A DNA stretch of 64,000 nt from positions 1 through 64,000 of the forward strand of contig NZ_JABBFV010000001.1 in NCBI RefSeq assembly GCF_012927105.1. Direction: 5' to 3'. Shown piece after piece: positions 23,873 to 32,312 of this stretch; position 1 is the stretch's first letter; the number at the start of each line of letters is the position of its first letter. The translations under genes were made by a program, and so were the position numbers. The notes beneath the pieces are model-generated. The model did no database searches. It was given only the letters and a program-made list of their open reading frames with translations, and was not told where the DNA came from. Origin of the DNA: Sphingobium psychrophilum. Its GTDB lineage: Bacteria; Pseudomonadota; Alphaproteobacteria; Sphingomonadales; Sphingomonadaceae.

Positions 23873-25201
23873 ATGCTTAATCCAGAATTTAGCGTGGGGA
23901 CGCTGAACGGATTAGCCCAAATGAAATTTGGCTGGACGGCCGACGGCAGCGCGTCGCACAAGCGGCGCATGCTCCAAAGCATTGCCCTGGCAGGCACAAT
24001 ATTGATGGCGGTCCCCGGCAGCGCCGGTGGCATATCCGGCGTGGACGTGCGGGACGACAGGGTCGTCGTGCGCTTTGACGATCGTGTGAACGGCGCTTCC
24101 GCCTTTCTGCTGGACGCGCCGCGCCGCATCGCGCTCGACATCAACGGCGCGCACATGGGCAGGGGGCGGTTCACGCCGGGTAACGGCGCCATCGCCGCGG
24201 TGCGCCAGGGGCAGCTCAGCGACGACACCGCCCGCGTCGTGCTCGACCTGTCGACTCCGGCGACGCTGGGCAATGCGCGGCTGGCGCAGGACGGCAAGTC
24301 GCTCAGCTTTTCGTTACAGGGCGTCACCGACAGTCGCTTTCGCGCGGAAGTGGGCAAGGGGCGCACCCGCTTCGATGCCCCCGCCGACATGGCGGCCTAT
24401 CCGCAAAAGCGCATCCATTCGATCACCGTGCCGATCCCCGCCGCGTCGCGCGGCGTGTCGCTGCCGCAGGTGGAGGGCACGAATAACGGCGCCCGGCCGC
24501 TGGTTGTGATCGATGCGGGCCATGGTGGCCATGATCCCGGCGCGATCAACAAGGAGAATGGCAAGCGCGAGAAAGACGTCACGCTGGCCATTGCCCAGGC
24601 GATTCGCGACCAGCTGGTCAAATCCGGTCGGGTGCGCGTGGCGCTGACTCGCGACGACGACAAATTCCTGGTGTTGCAGGAACGCTATGGCATCGCCCGC
24701 AAACTGGGGGCGGACCTGTTCATCTCCGTCCATGCCGACGCAGCAGAAAATACCGAAGCGCACGGTGCGACCGTCTATACCCTGTCCGAAACCGCGTCAG
24801 ACCGGGAAGCCGCGCGCCTCGCAGCGCGGGAGAATAAGGCCGACATCATCAACGGCGTAAACCTTGGCGGCCAGTCGGGCGACGTATCGTCGATCCTGAT
24901 CGACCTGACCCAACGCGAATCGATGAACATCTCGGCCAATTTCGCCCGGCTGTTGCAACGGGAGGCCGCGCCCTATGTGCCGTTCCGCAGCGCCTATCAC
25001 CGCTTTGCGTCGCTGATGGTCCTGAAGGCCCCGGATACGCCGTCGGTGCTGTTCGAAACCGGCTATATCAGCAATGCCGACGACAGCGCCTTCCTCTCGT
25101 CGCGCGAAGGGCAGGGCAAGATCGCCCGCGGTGTCGCCCGCGCGATCGAAGTGCATTTCGCCCGCAAGCTGGCGATGCGCGGCGAGGCTGCGGGCGGATA
25201 G
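23873..25201 (+). CDS. N-acetylmuramoyl-L-alanine amidase (AmiC-like)
   Basis: A 442-residue periplasmic peptidoglycan amidase that cuts the MurNAc-L-Ala bond, acting in daughter-cell separation. A signal peptide (MLQSIALAGTILMAVPGSAG) ends near residue 52. An AMIN domain (about 55-150) precedes the Amidase_3 catalytic domain (about 208-430). Zinc ligands are visible: His in VIDAGHGGHDPGA, Glu in KREKDVTLAIA, His in LFISVHADAAEN, and the catalytic Glu in VLFETGYISN. GGAG lies only 2 bases before the chosen ATG, so the ATG at 23921 remains possible. It is followed by the PBP1A gene. Confidence 0.95.
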   Translation: MLNPEFSVGTLNGLAQMKFGWTADGSASHKRRMLQSIALAGTILMAVPGSAGGISGVDVRDDRVVVRFDDRVNGASAFLLDAPRRIALDINGAHMGRGRFTPGNGAIAAVRQGQLSDDTARVVLDLSTPATLGNARLAQDGKSLSFSLQGVTDSRFRAEVGKGRTRFDAPADMAAYPQKRIHSITVPIPAASRGVSLPQVEGTNNGARPLVVIDAGHGGHDPGAINKENGKREKDVTLAIAQAIRDQLVKSGRVRVALTRDDDKFLVLQERYGIARKLGADLFISVHADAAENTEAHGATVYTLSETASDREAARLAARENKADIINGVNLGGQSGDVSSILIDLTQRESMNISANFARLLQREAAPYVPFRSAYHRFASLMVLKAPDTPSVLFETGYISNADDSAFLSSREGQGKIARGVARAIEVHFARKLAMRGEAAGG

Positions 25202-25397
25202 GCTGTCCTATTGGAGGCGGCTTTGCTACGATGGCGGAGCCTTTCGGATAGGATCAGGGCGGCGCAACAAAATGTCGGAATCGGCGGGAAATGTGCGAAG
25301 TTAAGGGGATGGTCGCAACGCCCAGCCGATACAGTTGCGGCGGATCGCGTCATCCCCACTGGTCTTGGCGATAATTTGACCCTAGAGCCTCTTTCCT

Positions 25398-27935
25398 ATG
25401 GAAGAGGCCCGTTCCGAACCCGCCCCGTCGTCCTTCGCCTATCGCCTGCGCCGCGACGCGGGGGGCTTTTTCGGCCGTCTGCGTCCCTTATGGCAACGCC
25501 GCTGGTTCCGCTGGACGTCGATATTGCTGGGCGGCTTCGCGCTGTTTTGCGCCTTGTTCTGGCTGATCTTCGCGCGCGGCCTGCCTGACGCTGCAACGCT
25601 GCTGGAATATGAGCCGCCGCTGCCGACCATCGTGCGCGACATCAATGGCCAGCCGGTCCACAGCTATGCCCGTGAACGCCGCGTCCAGCTGCAATATAGC
25701 GATTATCCCCCGCTGCTGATCCGCGCCTATCTGGCAGCGGAGGACAAGACCTTCTTCGAACATCATGGCGTCGATATTCCGGGTTTCGCCGGCGCTGTCG
25801 TGGATTATGCCAGCAAGCTGGGGTCGGGCCAGCGCGCCCGCGGCGGCTCCACCATCACCCAGCAGGTGGCCAAGAACCTGCTGATCGGCGACGAATATTC
25901 GCCCACGCGCAAGGTGAAGGAAATGATCCTCGCCTACCGCATGGAAAATGTGCTGAGCAAGCAGCAGATCCTGGAACTCTATCTCAACCAGATTTTTCTC
26001 GGCCGTAACGCCTATGGCGTGCAGGCCGCCGCGCGCGCCTATTTCGACAAGGATGTCGCCGACCTCCAACTGCATGAAATGGCCTATTTGTCGATCCTGC
26101 CCAAAGGACCGGCCAATTATCGTCCCGAAAGCGAAACCGGCCACGCCCGCGCGCTCGACCGGCGCAACTGGTCCCTTGGCGAGATGGAGAAGAACGGCTG
26201 GATCACCGCGGCGCAGCGCGACGCGGCGATCGCCCTGCCGCTGGGCACCGTCGCCGCCCATGGCTCCAGCTTCGATGCGCGCGCCGGCGGCTATTATATG
26301 GAGGAAGTGCGCCGTCGCCTGATCGGGCTGTTCGGCGAAAAGGCTGATGACGGCCCCAACAGCGTCTATGCCGGTGGCCTGTGGGTGCGCAGCCCCTATG
26401 ATCCGGTGGTGCAGGACAGCGTCGCCACCGCGCTGCGCAACGGCCTGCTGCGCTTCGATGCCGGGCGCGGCTGGTCCGGTCCGGTCGGCCACATCAATAT
26501 CGACAATGGCTGGGAGCGCGAACTGGCGGCCAGCTATATCTCCGTCGATTATGCCGAATGGCGCGTCGCCGTCATCATCAGCCGGACCGCGTCCGACGCG
26601 CAGCTCGGCTTTGCCGACGGCGGCACCGGCACGCTGCCCGCCGGATCGGCGCAGATGCCTTATCGCAAGGTCGGCGGCCCGGCCTTCTCCGCAATGAAGC
26701 CCGGCGACCTGATCGTCGTCGCGCGCAACGGGGCAAGCTGGGCGCTGCGCTCCATTCCCGAAGTGTCGGGCGGCATGGTGGCGGAGGAAGTGCATTCGGG
26801 CCGCATCCGCGCGATGCAGGGCGGCTTCGATTCGCGCCTGTCCTCCTACAACCGCGCGACGCAGGCGATGCGTCAGCCCGGCTCCACCATCAAGCCGTTC
26901 GTCTATGCCGCCGCGCTCGACAATGGCATGACTCCGGCGTCGATCATCGTCGACGGGCCGCTATGCGTCTATCAGGGCGCGGGCCTCGGCCAGAAATGCT
27001 TCCGCAACTTCTCCGGCGGGTCCGCCGGGCCGCAGACGATGCGCTGGGGCGTGGAACAGTCGCGCAACCTGATGACCGTGCGCGCGGCCAGCCAGACCGG
27101 CATGGACCGGGTCGTGCGCACGATCAAGAATCTGGGGATCGGCGACTATCAGCCCTATCTCTCCTTCGCGCTGGGCGCGGGCGAGACGACGGTGGAAAAG
27201 ATGGTCAACGCCTATGCCACGCTCGCCAACCAGGGGCGGCAATTCCCGTCCAAGGTGATGGATTATGTGCAGGACCGGCGCGGCAAGGTGATCTGGCCTG
27301 AGCGGTGGCGCGCCTGCGACGGTTGCAACATGGCCAATTGGGACGGCAAGCCGATGCCGCGCTTTGGCATGGAGGGCCGCCAGGTGATGAACCCGATGAC
27401 CGCTTATCAGGTCGTCCACATCACCGAAGGCGTGGTCCAGCGCGGCACCGCCACCGTGCTGGCCGATTTGCAACGGCCGCTGTTCGGCAAGACCGGCACC
27501 ACCAACGGCCCGACCAACGTCTGGTTCGTGGGCGGATCGCCCGACATCGTCGCTGGCGTCTATATCGGCTACGATCAGCCGCGCAGCCTGGGCGGCTGGG
27601 CGCAGGGCGGCCGCATCGCCGCGCCGATCTGGAAAGCGGCGATGGCGCCAATTCTGGAAACCATGCCCAAGACGCCCTTCGTCGCGCCGGCGGGCGTGCG
27701 CATGGTCGCGATCGACCGTCGTTCGGGCAAGCGCGTCTATGGTGCCTGGCCCACCAGCGAGCCAAAGGCGGCGGTGATCTGGGAAGCCTTCAAGCCCGAA
27801 TCCGAACCCCGCCGCACCATCCGCAAGGAAGAAGCGGAAGAACAGGCCAAGGTCGCCGCCGCCAGAACGGTGACGGGCCGTACCCGCCAACGCAGCGACG
27901 CCGACTTCCTGGAAGGGCAGGGCGGGATCTACTGA
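25398..27935 (+). CDS. mrcA: penicillin-binding protein 1A (bifunctional transglycosylase/transpeptidase)
   Basis: An 845-residue class A PBP. An N-terminal membrane helix (SILLGGFALFCALFWLIF, 41-58) is followed by the GT51 transglycosylase with catalytic Glu in AAEDKTFFEHHG (Glu 115) and GGSTITQQVAKNLL. The transpeptidase domain shows SxxK in RQPGSTIKPFVYAAALD, SRN in VEQSRNLMTV and KTG in LFGKTGTTNGPTN. All catalytic motifs are intact. The C-terminal tail is Lys/Glu rich. It builds peptidoglycan in the periplasm and follows the amidase gene on the same strand; about 196 bases separate them. Confidence 0.96.
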   Translation: MEEARSEPAPSSFAYRLRRDAGGFFGRLRPLWQRRWFRWTSILLGGFALFCALFWLIFARGLPDAATLLEYEPPLPTIVRDINGQPVHSYARERRVQLQYSDYPPLLIRAYLAAEDKTFFEHHGVDIPGFAGAVVDYASKLGSGQRARGGSTITQQVAKNLLIGDEYSPTRKVKEMILAYRMENVLSKQQILELYLNQIFLGRNAYGVQAAARAYFDKDVADLQLHEMAYLSILPKGPANYRPESETGHARALDRRNWSLGEMEKNGWITAAQRDAAIALPLGTVAAHGSSFDARAGGYYMEEVRRRLIGLFGEKADDGPNSVYAGGLWVRSPYDPVVQDSVATALRNGLLRFDAGRGWSGPVGHINIDNGWERELAASYISVDYAEWRVAVIISRTASDAQLGFADGGTGTLPAGSAQMPYRKVGGPAFSAMKPGDLIVVARNGASWALRSIPEVSGGMVAEEVHSGRIRAMQGGFDSRLSSYNRATQAMRQPGSTIKPFVYAAALDNGMTPASIIVDGPLCVYQGAGLGQKCFRNFSGGSAGPQTMRWGVEQSRNLMTVRAASQTGMDRVVRTIKNLGIGDYQPYLSFALGAGETTVEKMVNAYATLANQGRQFPSKVMDYVQDRRGKVIWPERWRACDGCNMANWDGKPMPRFGMEGRQVMNPMTAYQVVHITEGVVQRGTATVLADLQRPLFGKTGTTNGPTNVWFVGGSPDIVAGVYIGYDQPRSLGGWAQGGRIAAPIWKAAMAPILETMPKTPFVAPAGVRMVAIDRRSGKRVYGAWPTSEPKAAVIWEAFKPESEPRRTIRKEEAEEQAKVAAARTVTGRTRQRSDADFLEGQGGIY

Positions 27936-28032
27936 GGCGCTACCGGGCCTATGCTCTTCCCAAATCTGCCGCCCTCGGATAGGGGCAGTCGCTTGATGCG
28001 TTAACGCGCCAGCCCATAGCCGGAGACACCCC

Positions 28033-29160
28033 ATGCGCGCCGAAGCGCAGCAATATATCGACCGTATCGACGCTGCGCTGGAATTGCTGCGCCGCTTCCT
28101 CGACTGGGACCGCGCGCTGCGTCGGCTGGACGAACTGAACGCGCGCGTCGAAGATCCGACCCTGTGGGACAATGCCAAGCTGGCGCAGGAGGTGATGCGT
28201 GAGCGCACCCGGCTGGAAAGCGCGATCGGCGCCACCCGCGCGATCGAGGGCGGCAAGACCGACAATGCCGAACTGATCGACATGGCCGAGGCCGAGGGCG
28301 ACGAGGAGATGGTGACCGAGGCCATCGCGTCGCTCAAGGCGTTGGCCGAACGCGCGGACGAGGACAAGATCAAGGCGCTGCTGGCGGGCGAAGCCGATGC
28401 CAGCGACACCTATCTGGAAATCCATGCCGGGGCTGGCGGCACCGAAAGCCAGGACTGGGCCGAAATCCTGTCTCGCATGTATCGCCGCTGGGCCGAACGG
28501 CGCGGCTACAAGGTCGACCTGGTCGATTATCAGGCCGGCGAAACCGCGGGTATCAAGTCCGCGACCTTCCTGATTAAGGGCGAAAACGCCTATGGCTACG
28601 CCAAGACCGAAAGCGGCGTCCACCGCCTGGTCCGCATCAGCCCCTATGACAGCGCGGCGCGCCGCCACACCAGCTTCTCGTCGGTGTGGGTCTATCCGGT
28701 GATCGACGACAATATCGATATCGAGGTCAAGGAAAGCGACCTCAAGATCGATACCTATCGCGCATCGGGCGCGGGCGGGCAGCACGTCAACACCACCGAT
28801 TCGGCGGTCCGCATTACCCACGTCCCGTCGGGCATCATCGTCGCGTCGCAAAATGACCGGTCGCAGCACAAGAACCGCGCGACGGCCATGAACATGCTCA
28901 AGGCGCGCCTGTACGAGGCGGAACTGCGCAAGCGCGAGGAAGTGGCCAATAGCGACTATCAGGCCAAGACCGAGATCGGCTGGGGCCACCAGATCCGCTC
29001 CTACGTGCTCCAGCCCTATCAATTGGTAAAGGATCTGCGCACCGGCGTTACCTCCACCGCGCCCGACGATGTGCTGGACGGCGCGCTCGACCCGTTCATG
29101 GCCGCGGCTCTGTCACAGAAGGTGACGGGCGAGAAGGTCGATGTGGAGGATGTGGACTGA
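28033..29160 (+). CDS. prfB: peptide chain release factor 2
   Basis: A 375-residue RF2 that ends translation at UGA and UAA. The peptidyl-hydrolysis motif GGQ lies in RASGAGGQHVNTTDSAVRIT and the stop-codon recognition loop is in VRISPYDSAARRHTSF, so the tripeptide reads SPY rather than the SPF of E. coli. The frame is continuous from the ATG: there is no in-frame UGA frameshift site as in E. coli prfB, so autoregulation by frameshifting is absent. It follows PBP1A by about 97 bases, and its stop overlaps the next gene by 1 base. Confidence 0.97.
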   Translation: MRAEAQQYIDRIDAALELLRRFLDWDRALRRLDELNARVEDPTLWDNAKLAQEVMRERTRLESAIGATRAIEGGKTDNAELIDMAEAEGDEEMVTEAIASLKALAERADEDKIKALLAGEADASDTYLEIHAGAGGTESQDWAEILSRMYRRWAERRGYKVDLVDYQAGETAGIKSATFLIKGENAYGYAKTESGVHRLVRISPYDSAARRHTSFSSVWVYPVIDDNIDIEVKESDLKIDTYRASGAGGQHVNTTDSAVRITHVPSGIIVASQNDRSQHKNRATAMNMLKARLYEAELRKREEVANSDYQAKTEIGWGHQIRSYVLQPYQLVKDLRTGVTSTAPDDVLDGALDPFMAAALSQKVTGEKVDVEDVD

Positions 29161-29879
29161 TGATCCGGGCGGCTATGGCGGGCGTATTTGTCCTGCTGGC
29201 CGCCTGCGACCAGATGGGGGGCGGCAAGGAGACGCATCGTTCTGCCGCCGCCGAGGCGTTTCCGCAGGCCGACCGGCCGGTCGCGCCGATCGTATCGACC
29301 CGCTGGTCGAGCGAGGAAGCGCGCGACCGGGTCAATGAGGCGGAGGATATCATGGACCGGGCGGGCATCCGCCCCGGGATGACCGTCGCGGATATCGGCG
29401 CGGGCGAGGGCTATTATACCGTGCGCCTTGCCAAGCGGGTCGGCGACAAGGGCCGCGTCCTGGCCGAGGATATCATGCCCGAAGTGATAGAGGCGCTGTC
29501 GCGCCGCATCACCCGCGAAAAATGGGATAATGTCAGCCTGAAGCTGGGCGCGCCGGAAGACCCCAGGCTACCTGAAAACAGCTTCGACCGGATCATGATG
29601 GTCCATATGTATCATGAGATCGCCGAGCCTTATGCCTTTCTCTGGCATCTGAGCCCCGCGCTCAAGAAGGATGGCGAACTGATCGTGGTCGATGCCGACC
29701 GGCCGACCGACCAGCATGGCACCCCGCCGCGCCTGTTGGCCTGCGAGCTGGCGGCCATGGGATTTCGCCTGGAACAGGTGGTACCCAAACCGACCGCTGG
29801 CGGCTATCTGGCGCGGTTCCGGCGTATCGCCGCGCGGCCCGATCCCGCCAGCATCGTCCCCTGCGCCTTTCAGGACTGA
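29160..29879 (+). CDS. lipoprotein-like class I SAM-dependent methyltransferase
   Basis: A 239-residue protein. The N-terminus MIRAAMAGVFVLLAACDQMG is a lipoprotein signal with lipobox LAAC (Cys 16) and Asp at +2, which in E. coli retains lipoproteins in the inner membrane. The rest is a methyltransferase fold: motif I VADIGAGEGYYTVRLA, then DRIMMVHMYHEIAEP and LKKDGELIVVDADRP. SAM is not expected in the periplasm, so either the export signal is not used, or the domain has a different role. Its ATG overlaps the prfB stop by 1 base (TGATG), so it is translationally coupled to prfB. Confidence 0.85.
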   Translation: MIRAAMAGVFVLLAACDQMGGGKETHRSAAAEAFPQADRPVAPIVSTRWSSEEARDRVNEAEDIMDRAGIRPGMTVADIGAGEGYYTVRLAKRVGDKGRVLAEDIMPEVIEALSRRITREKWDNVSLKLGAPEDPRLPENSFDRIMMVHMYHEIAEPYAFLWHLSPALKKDGELIVVDADRPTDQHGTPPRLLACELAAMGFRLEQVVPKPTAGGYLARFRRIAARPDPASIVPCAFQD

Positions 29880-29901
29880 TCGCGGGCGTGGGCAGTCAGG
29901 G

Positions 29902-29916
29902 TTAATTTTTGCCTAA
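29902..29916 (+). promoter_or_regulatory. candidate CtrA-type site before the PilZ gene
   Basis: TTAA-N7-CTAA (29902-29916) is one base from the CtrA consensus TTAA-N7-TTAA and lies about 60 bases before the PilZ start. Pattern match only. Confidence 0.25.
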
Positions 29917-29978
29917 TGCTGCTTGTTGAGAAGCCGGCATATCCCGATGGTGTAAGGGTCATGCATGGAGGCTGCGGC

Positions 29979-30302
29979 ATGACCGATCGGGGGTCTTTCA
30001 CGGCACAGGAGATGCGACAGCGCGGGGCGGCGCGGCACAAGCTGTTCGAGCCGTTCGACCTGCGACAGGCGGGGCAGTCGGTCCGCGTCCATATGCTCGA
30101 CCTGTCGGTGTCGGGCGCATTGCTGCATGCCGAACGGCCACCGCGGATCGGCGCGGGCGTCATCCTCGCCTTTCCGGGTCTGGAAGTCGCGGCGCATGTC
30201 GTGTGGGTGCGGGCCAAGCGCTTTGGCGTGCGGTTCGACATGCTGCTGCCCGATACGGCGTTACGCGCGATGCTGGATGGCGGCGACGCGGCTTGCCCAT
30301 AG
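29979..30302 (+). CDS. PilZ domain protein
   Basis: A 107-residue single-domain protein. The ATG at 29979 is preceded by GGAGG at 8 bases; an in-frame start upstream is less likely. The c-di-GMP motif is complete: RxxxR in RQRGAARHKLF and DxSxxG in MLDLSVSGALL, followed by the beta-barrel strands GVILAFPGLEVAAHVVWV and RFGVRFD. It should bind cyclic di-GMP as a small receptor. It lies 27 bases before an 83-residue ORF. Confidence 0.85.
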   Translation: MTDRGSFTAQEMRQRGAARHKLFEPFDLRQAGQSVRVHMLDLSVSGALLHAERPPRIGAGVILAFPGLEVAAHVVWVRAKRFGVRFDMLLPDTALRAMLDGGDAACP

Positions 30303-30329
30303 GGCATCGGCTGCTGTAGGCAGGCCGCG

Positions 30330-30581
30330 ATGCATTTCGACGATCAGCTCCAGCGCTATTTCGGGACGACCGAGATCGACAGCCTGCCTCCATCTGCGGT
30401 GGAGGCGGGGATCGAGCGGATGCGCGTCGATCTGGGGCTGGAACAGGATCGCGGTCGGCGGTTCGCGCTCTGGTCGCTGCTGTTCCTGCTCGGCGATGCC
30501 CCCGATCTGGATGTGGCGTTCAAGGAGGCGGCGGACCGGGATGCGGCGCGCAACTTCATGGAACTGACGGAAAAGGGCTGA
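30330..30581 (+). CDS. conserved-looking hypothetical protein, 83 residues
   Basis: A small, mostly helical soluble protein starting MHFDDQLQRYFGTTEIDSLP. It contains helices EAGIERMRVDLGLEQDRGRR and FALWSLLFLLGDAPDLDVAF, and an acidic C-terminus. No family is recognised. It follows the PilZ gene at 27 bases on the same strand and is probably co-transcribed. The start codon choice rests on the first ATG and reasonable amino-acid composition. Confidence 0.65.
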   Translation: MHFDDQLQRYFGTTEIDSLPPSAVEAGIERMRVDLGLEQDRGRRFALWSLLFLLGDAPDLDVAFKEAADRDAARNFMELTEKG

Positions 30582-30687
30582 CCTTGCCCGACTCATAGGT
30601 CGATGAGTTTTGGTGAAGCGCGCGCTGACCCCTTTTCTTCCGTCGGTTGGCGGGTAAGACGCCAGCGCCCCAGATTATTGGTTTTAC

Positions 30688-30731
30688 GCGATTTCCGAGT
30701 CGTCAGATGCTGGCATCTGACTAGAAATCGC
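30688..30731. promoter_or_regulatory. nested palindrome (operator or leader hairpin) before the aldo/keto reductase gene
   Basis: The inner palindrome GTCAGATGC-TG-GCATCTGAC (30702-30721) is perfect over 9-base arms. Outer arms GCGATTTC (30688-30695) and GAAATCGC (30724-30731) also pair, with an uneven bulge between. It ends 20 bases before the ATG. The inner 20 bases look like a dimeric regulator site; as RNA it would form a strong hairpin near the ribosome binding site. Confidence 0.55.
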
Positions 30732-30751
30732 TTTAGTTTCGAGAGGATCGC

Positions 30752-31801
30752 ATGGAGTATCGCACACTCGGCCGCACGGACCTGAAGGTCAGCCTGATCT
30801 GCCTGGGCACCATGACCTGGGGATCGCAAAATAGCGAGGCGGAGGCGCATGCCCAGCTGGATTATGCGATCGGCGAGGGCGTCAATTTCATCGATACGGC
30901 CGAAGCCTATCCGGTGACGCCGGTCAGCGCCGACACGCAATTTCTGACCGAAGCCTACATCGGCAACTGGATCGCCGGGCGCGGCAGGCGCGATGACATC
31001 ATCCTGGCGACCAAGGTGGCGGGGCCGTCGCGCGACCCGATCCGCACATTTCGCGGCGGCGACAACCGGCTGGATCGCCGCAACATCCATCAGGCGGTCG
31101 ACGACAGTTTGAGGCGGCTGCGGACCGACTATATCGATCTGTATCAGGTGCATTGGCCCGATCGGTCGGTGCCGTCCTTTGGCGCGCGCGGCCTGAGCGC
31201 GCTGGCCGACGGTCCCGATACGGTGCCGATCGAGGAGACGCTGGAGGCGCTGGCCGAACTGGTCCAGGCCGGCAAGATCCGTCATGTCGGCGTCTCGAAC
31301 GAAACGCCCTGGGGGCTGGGCGAATATCTGCGGCTGGCGCGCGATCGGGGCTTGCCGCGCGTCGCGTCGATCCAGAATGCCTACAGCCTACTCAATCGCA
31401 TCTTCGAGATCGGCATGGCGGAATATGCGCTGCGCGAGGATGTGGGGCTGCTCGCCTATTCGCCGCTGGCGGGCGGCAACCTGACCGGCAAATATCTGGG
31501 CGGTGTCATTCCGCCGGGTTCACGCCGCGACGTGTCGCGCCAGTTCGTGCGCTACGACCTGCCCAACCAGCCGCTCGCCAGCGCGCGCTATGTCGCGATC
31601 GCCCATGCCTTCGGGCTGGACCCGGCGCAGCTGGCATTGGCTTTCGTCAACGCGCAGCCCTTCGTCACCGCAACGATCATCGGGGCGACCAGTCTGGATC
31701 AGCTAAAGGCGGACATAGCGAGCGTGGACATCATCCTATCCGCAGAACAGCTGGCGGCGATAGAGGCGGTGCATCGCGCCATCCCCGATCCCTGCCCCTG
31801 A
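30752..31801 (+). CDS. aldo/keto reductase, Tas-like
   Basis: A 349-residue cytoplasmic NADP-dependent (beta/alpha)8 reductase. The catalytic tetrad is visible: Asp and Tyr in FIDTAEAYPVTP, Lys in ILATKVAG and His in LYQVHWPDRS. Length and the block WIAGRGRRDDIILATKV match the E. coli Tas subgroup. C-terminal TIIGATSLDQLKADI is the cofactor-binding end. The substrate is unknown. GAGAGG lies about 6 bases before the ATG. An unusual nested palindrome upstream may control it. Confidence 0.92.
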   Translation: MEYRTLGRTDLKVSLICLGTMTWGSQNSEAEAHAQLDYAIGEGVNFIDTAEAYPVTPVSADTQFLTEAYIGNWIAGRGRRDDIILATKVAGPSRDPIRTFRGGDNRLDRRNIHQAVDDSLRRLRTDYIDLYQVHWPDRSVPSFGARGLSALADGPDTVPIEETLEALAELVQAGKIRHVGVSNETPWGLGEYLRLARDRGLPRVASIQNAYSLLNRIFEIGMAEYALREDVGLLAYSPLAGGNLTGKYLGGVIPPGSRRDVSRQFVRYDLPNQPLASARYVAIAHAFGLDPAQLALAFVNAQPFVTATIIGATSLDQLKADIASVDIILSAEQLAAIEAVHRAIPDPCP

Positions 31802-31814
31802 CGGAAAGCGCCCA

Positions 31815-32108
31815 TCAGGCAGCGCGGGGTGAATGGGATTGCTGGTCCGAATGGACGGGCATGTCCGCCATTACGGCGATATCCTGCCACCAGTCGTCGA
31901 CGCCAGGACTAAGGATCGCCAGACTGCCATGGCGGGGCCGCGCATGCCAAGTGGATGCGATGCGCAGGTAGCGCCATTGCGGATCGCAGTTGATGGGAAT
32001 GTTGCGAAAGCGGCTGTGCACGCCGGTCGTTACGGGATCGATGGGGCGTAATTCGCTGGGAACTTCACGCCAGCTGCCATCGGGGAATCGCACAGAAATC
32101 GCCACCAC
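31815..32108 (-). CDS. hypothetical protein, about 97 residues
   Basis: An open frame starting with tandem GTG codons (32108 or 32105) just after a strong GGAGG. The product (VAISVRFPDGSWREVPSELR at the N-terminus; DDWWQDIAVMADMPV further on) is soluble and Trp-rich, and no family is recognised. It lies convergent to the aldo/keto reductase (14 bases apart) and divergent from the siderophore receptor. The Shine-Dalgarno and composition make it plausible, but an ATG in another frame also follows the GGAGG, so it is uncertain. Confidence 0.45.
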   Translation of the reverse strand: MVAISVRFPDGSWREVPSELRPIDPVTTGVHSRFRNIPINCDPQWRYLRIASTWHARPRHGSLAILSPGVDDWWQDIAVMADMPVHSDQQSHSPRAA

Positions 32109-32221
32109 ATGCCTCCATCCCCGCCGTCACTCCTCAATAAACGCGCTTCAAGCCTTTGAGTTCATTGCAGCTTATCGCAAAACTATCGGCCGCACATATG
32201 CGCTAAAACGGCCACATCAAA

Positions 32222-32268
32222 TGCGATTTTTTCGCAATATCACCCAATATAATTGCGAATATGTCGCA
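32222..32268 (+). promoter_or_regulatory. two Fur-box-like palindromes upstream of the siderophore receptor
   Basis: TGCGATTTTTTCGCA (32222-32236) and TGCGAATATGTCGCA (32254-32268) both have the form TGCGA-N5-TCGCA, 32 bases apart. They lie 45-90 bases before the ATG in an AT-rich promoter region. This matches the alphaproteobacterial Fur-type palindrome, so iron repression is likely. Confidence 0.65.
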
Positions 32269-32312
32269 TTATCGTTATTGGCCCCTTCGATGAATCGAAA
32301 AGGGGTTGAAGA

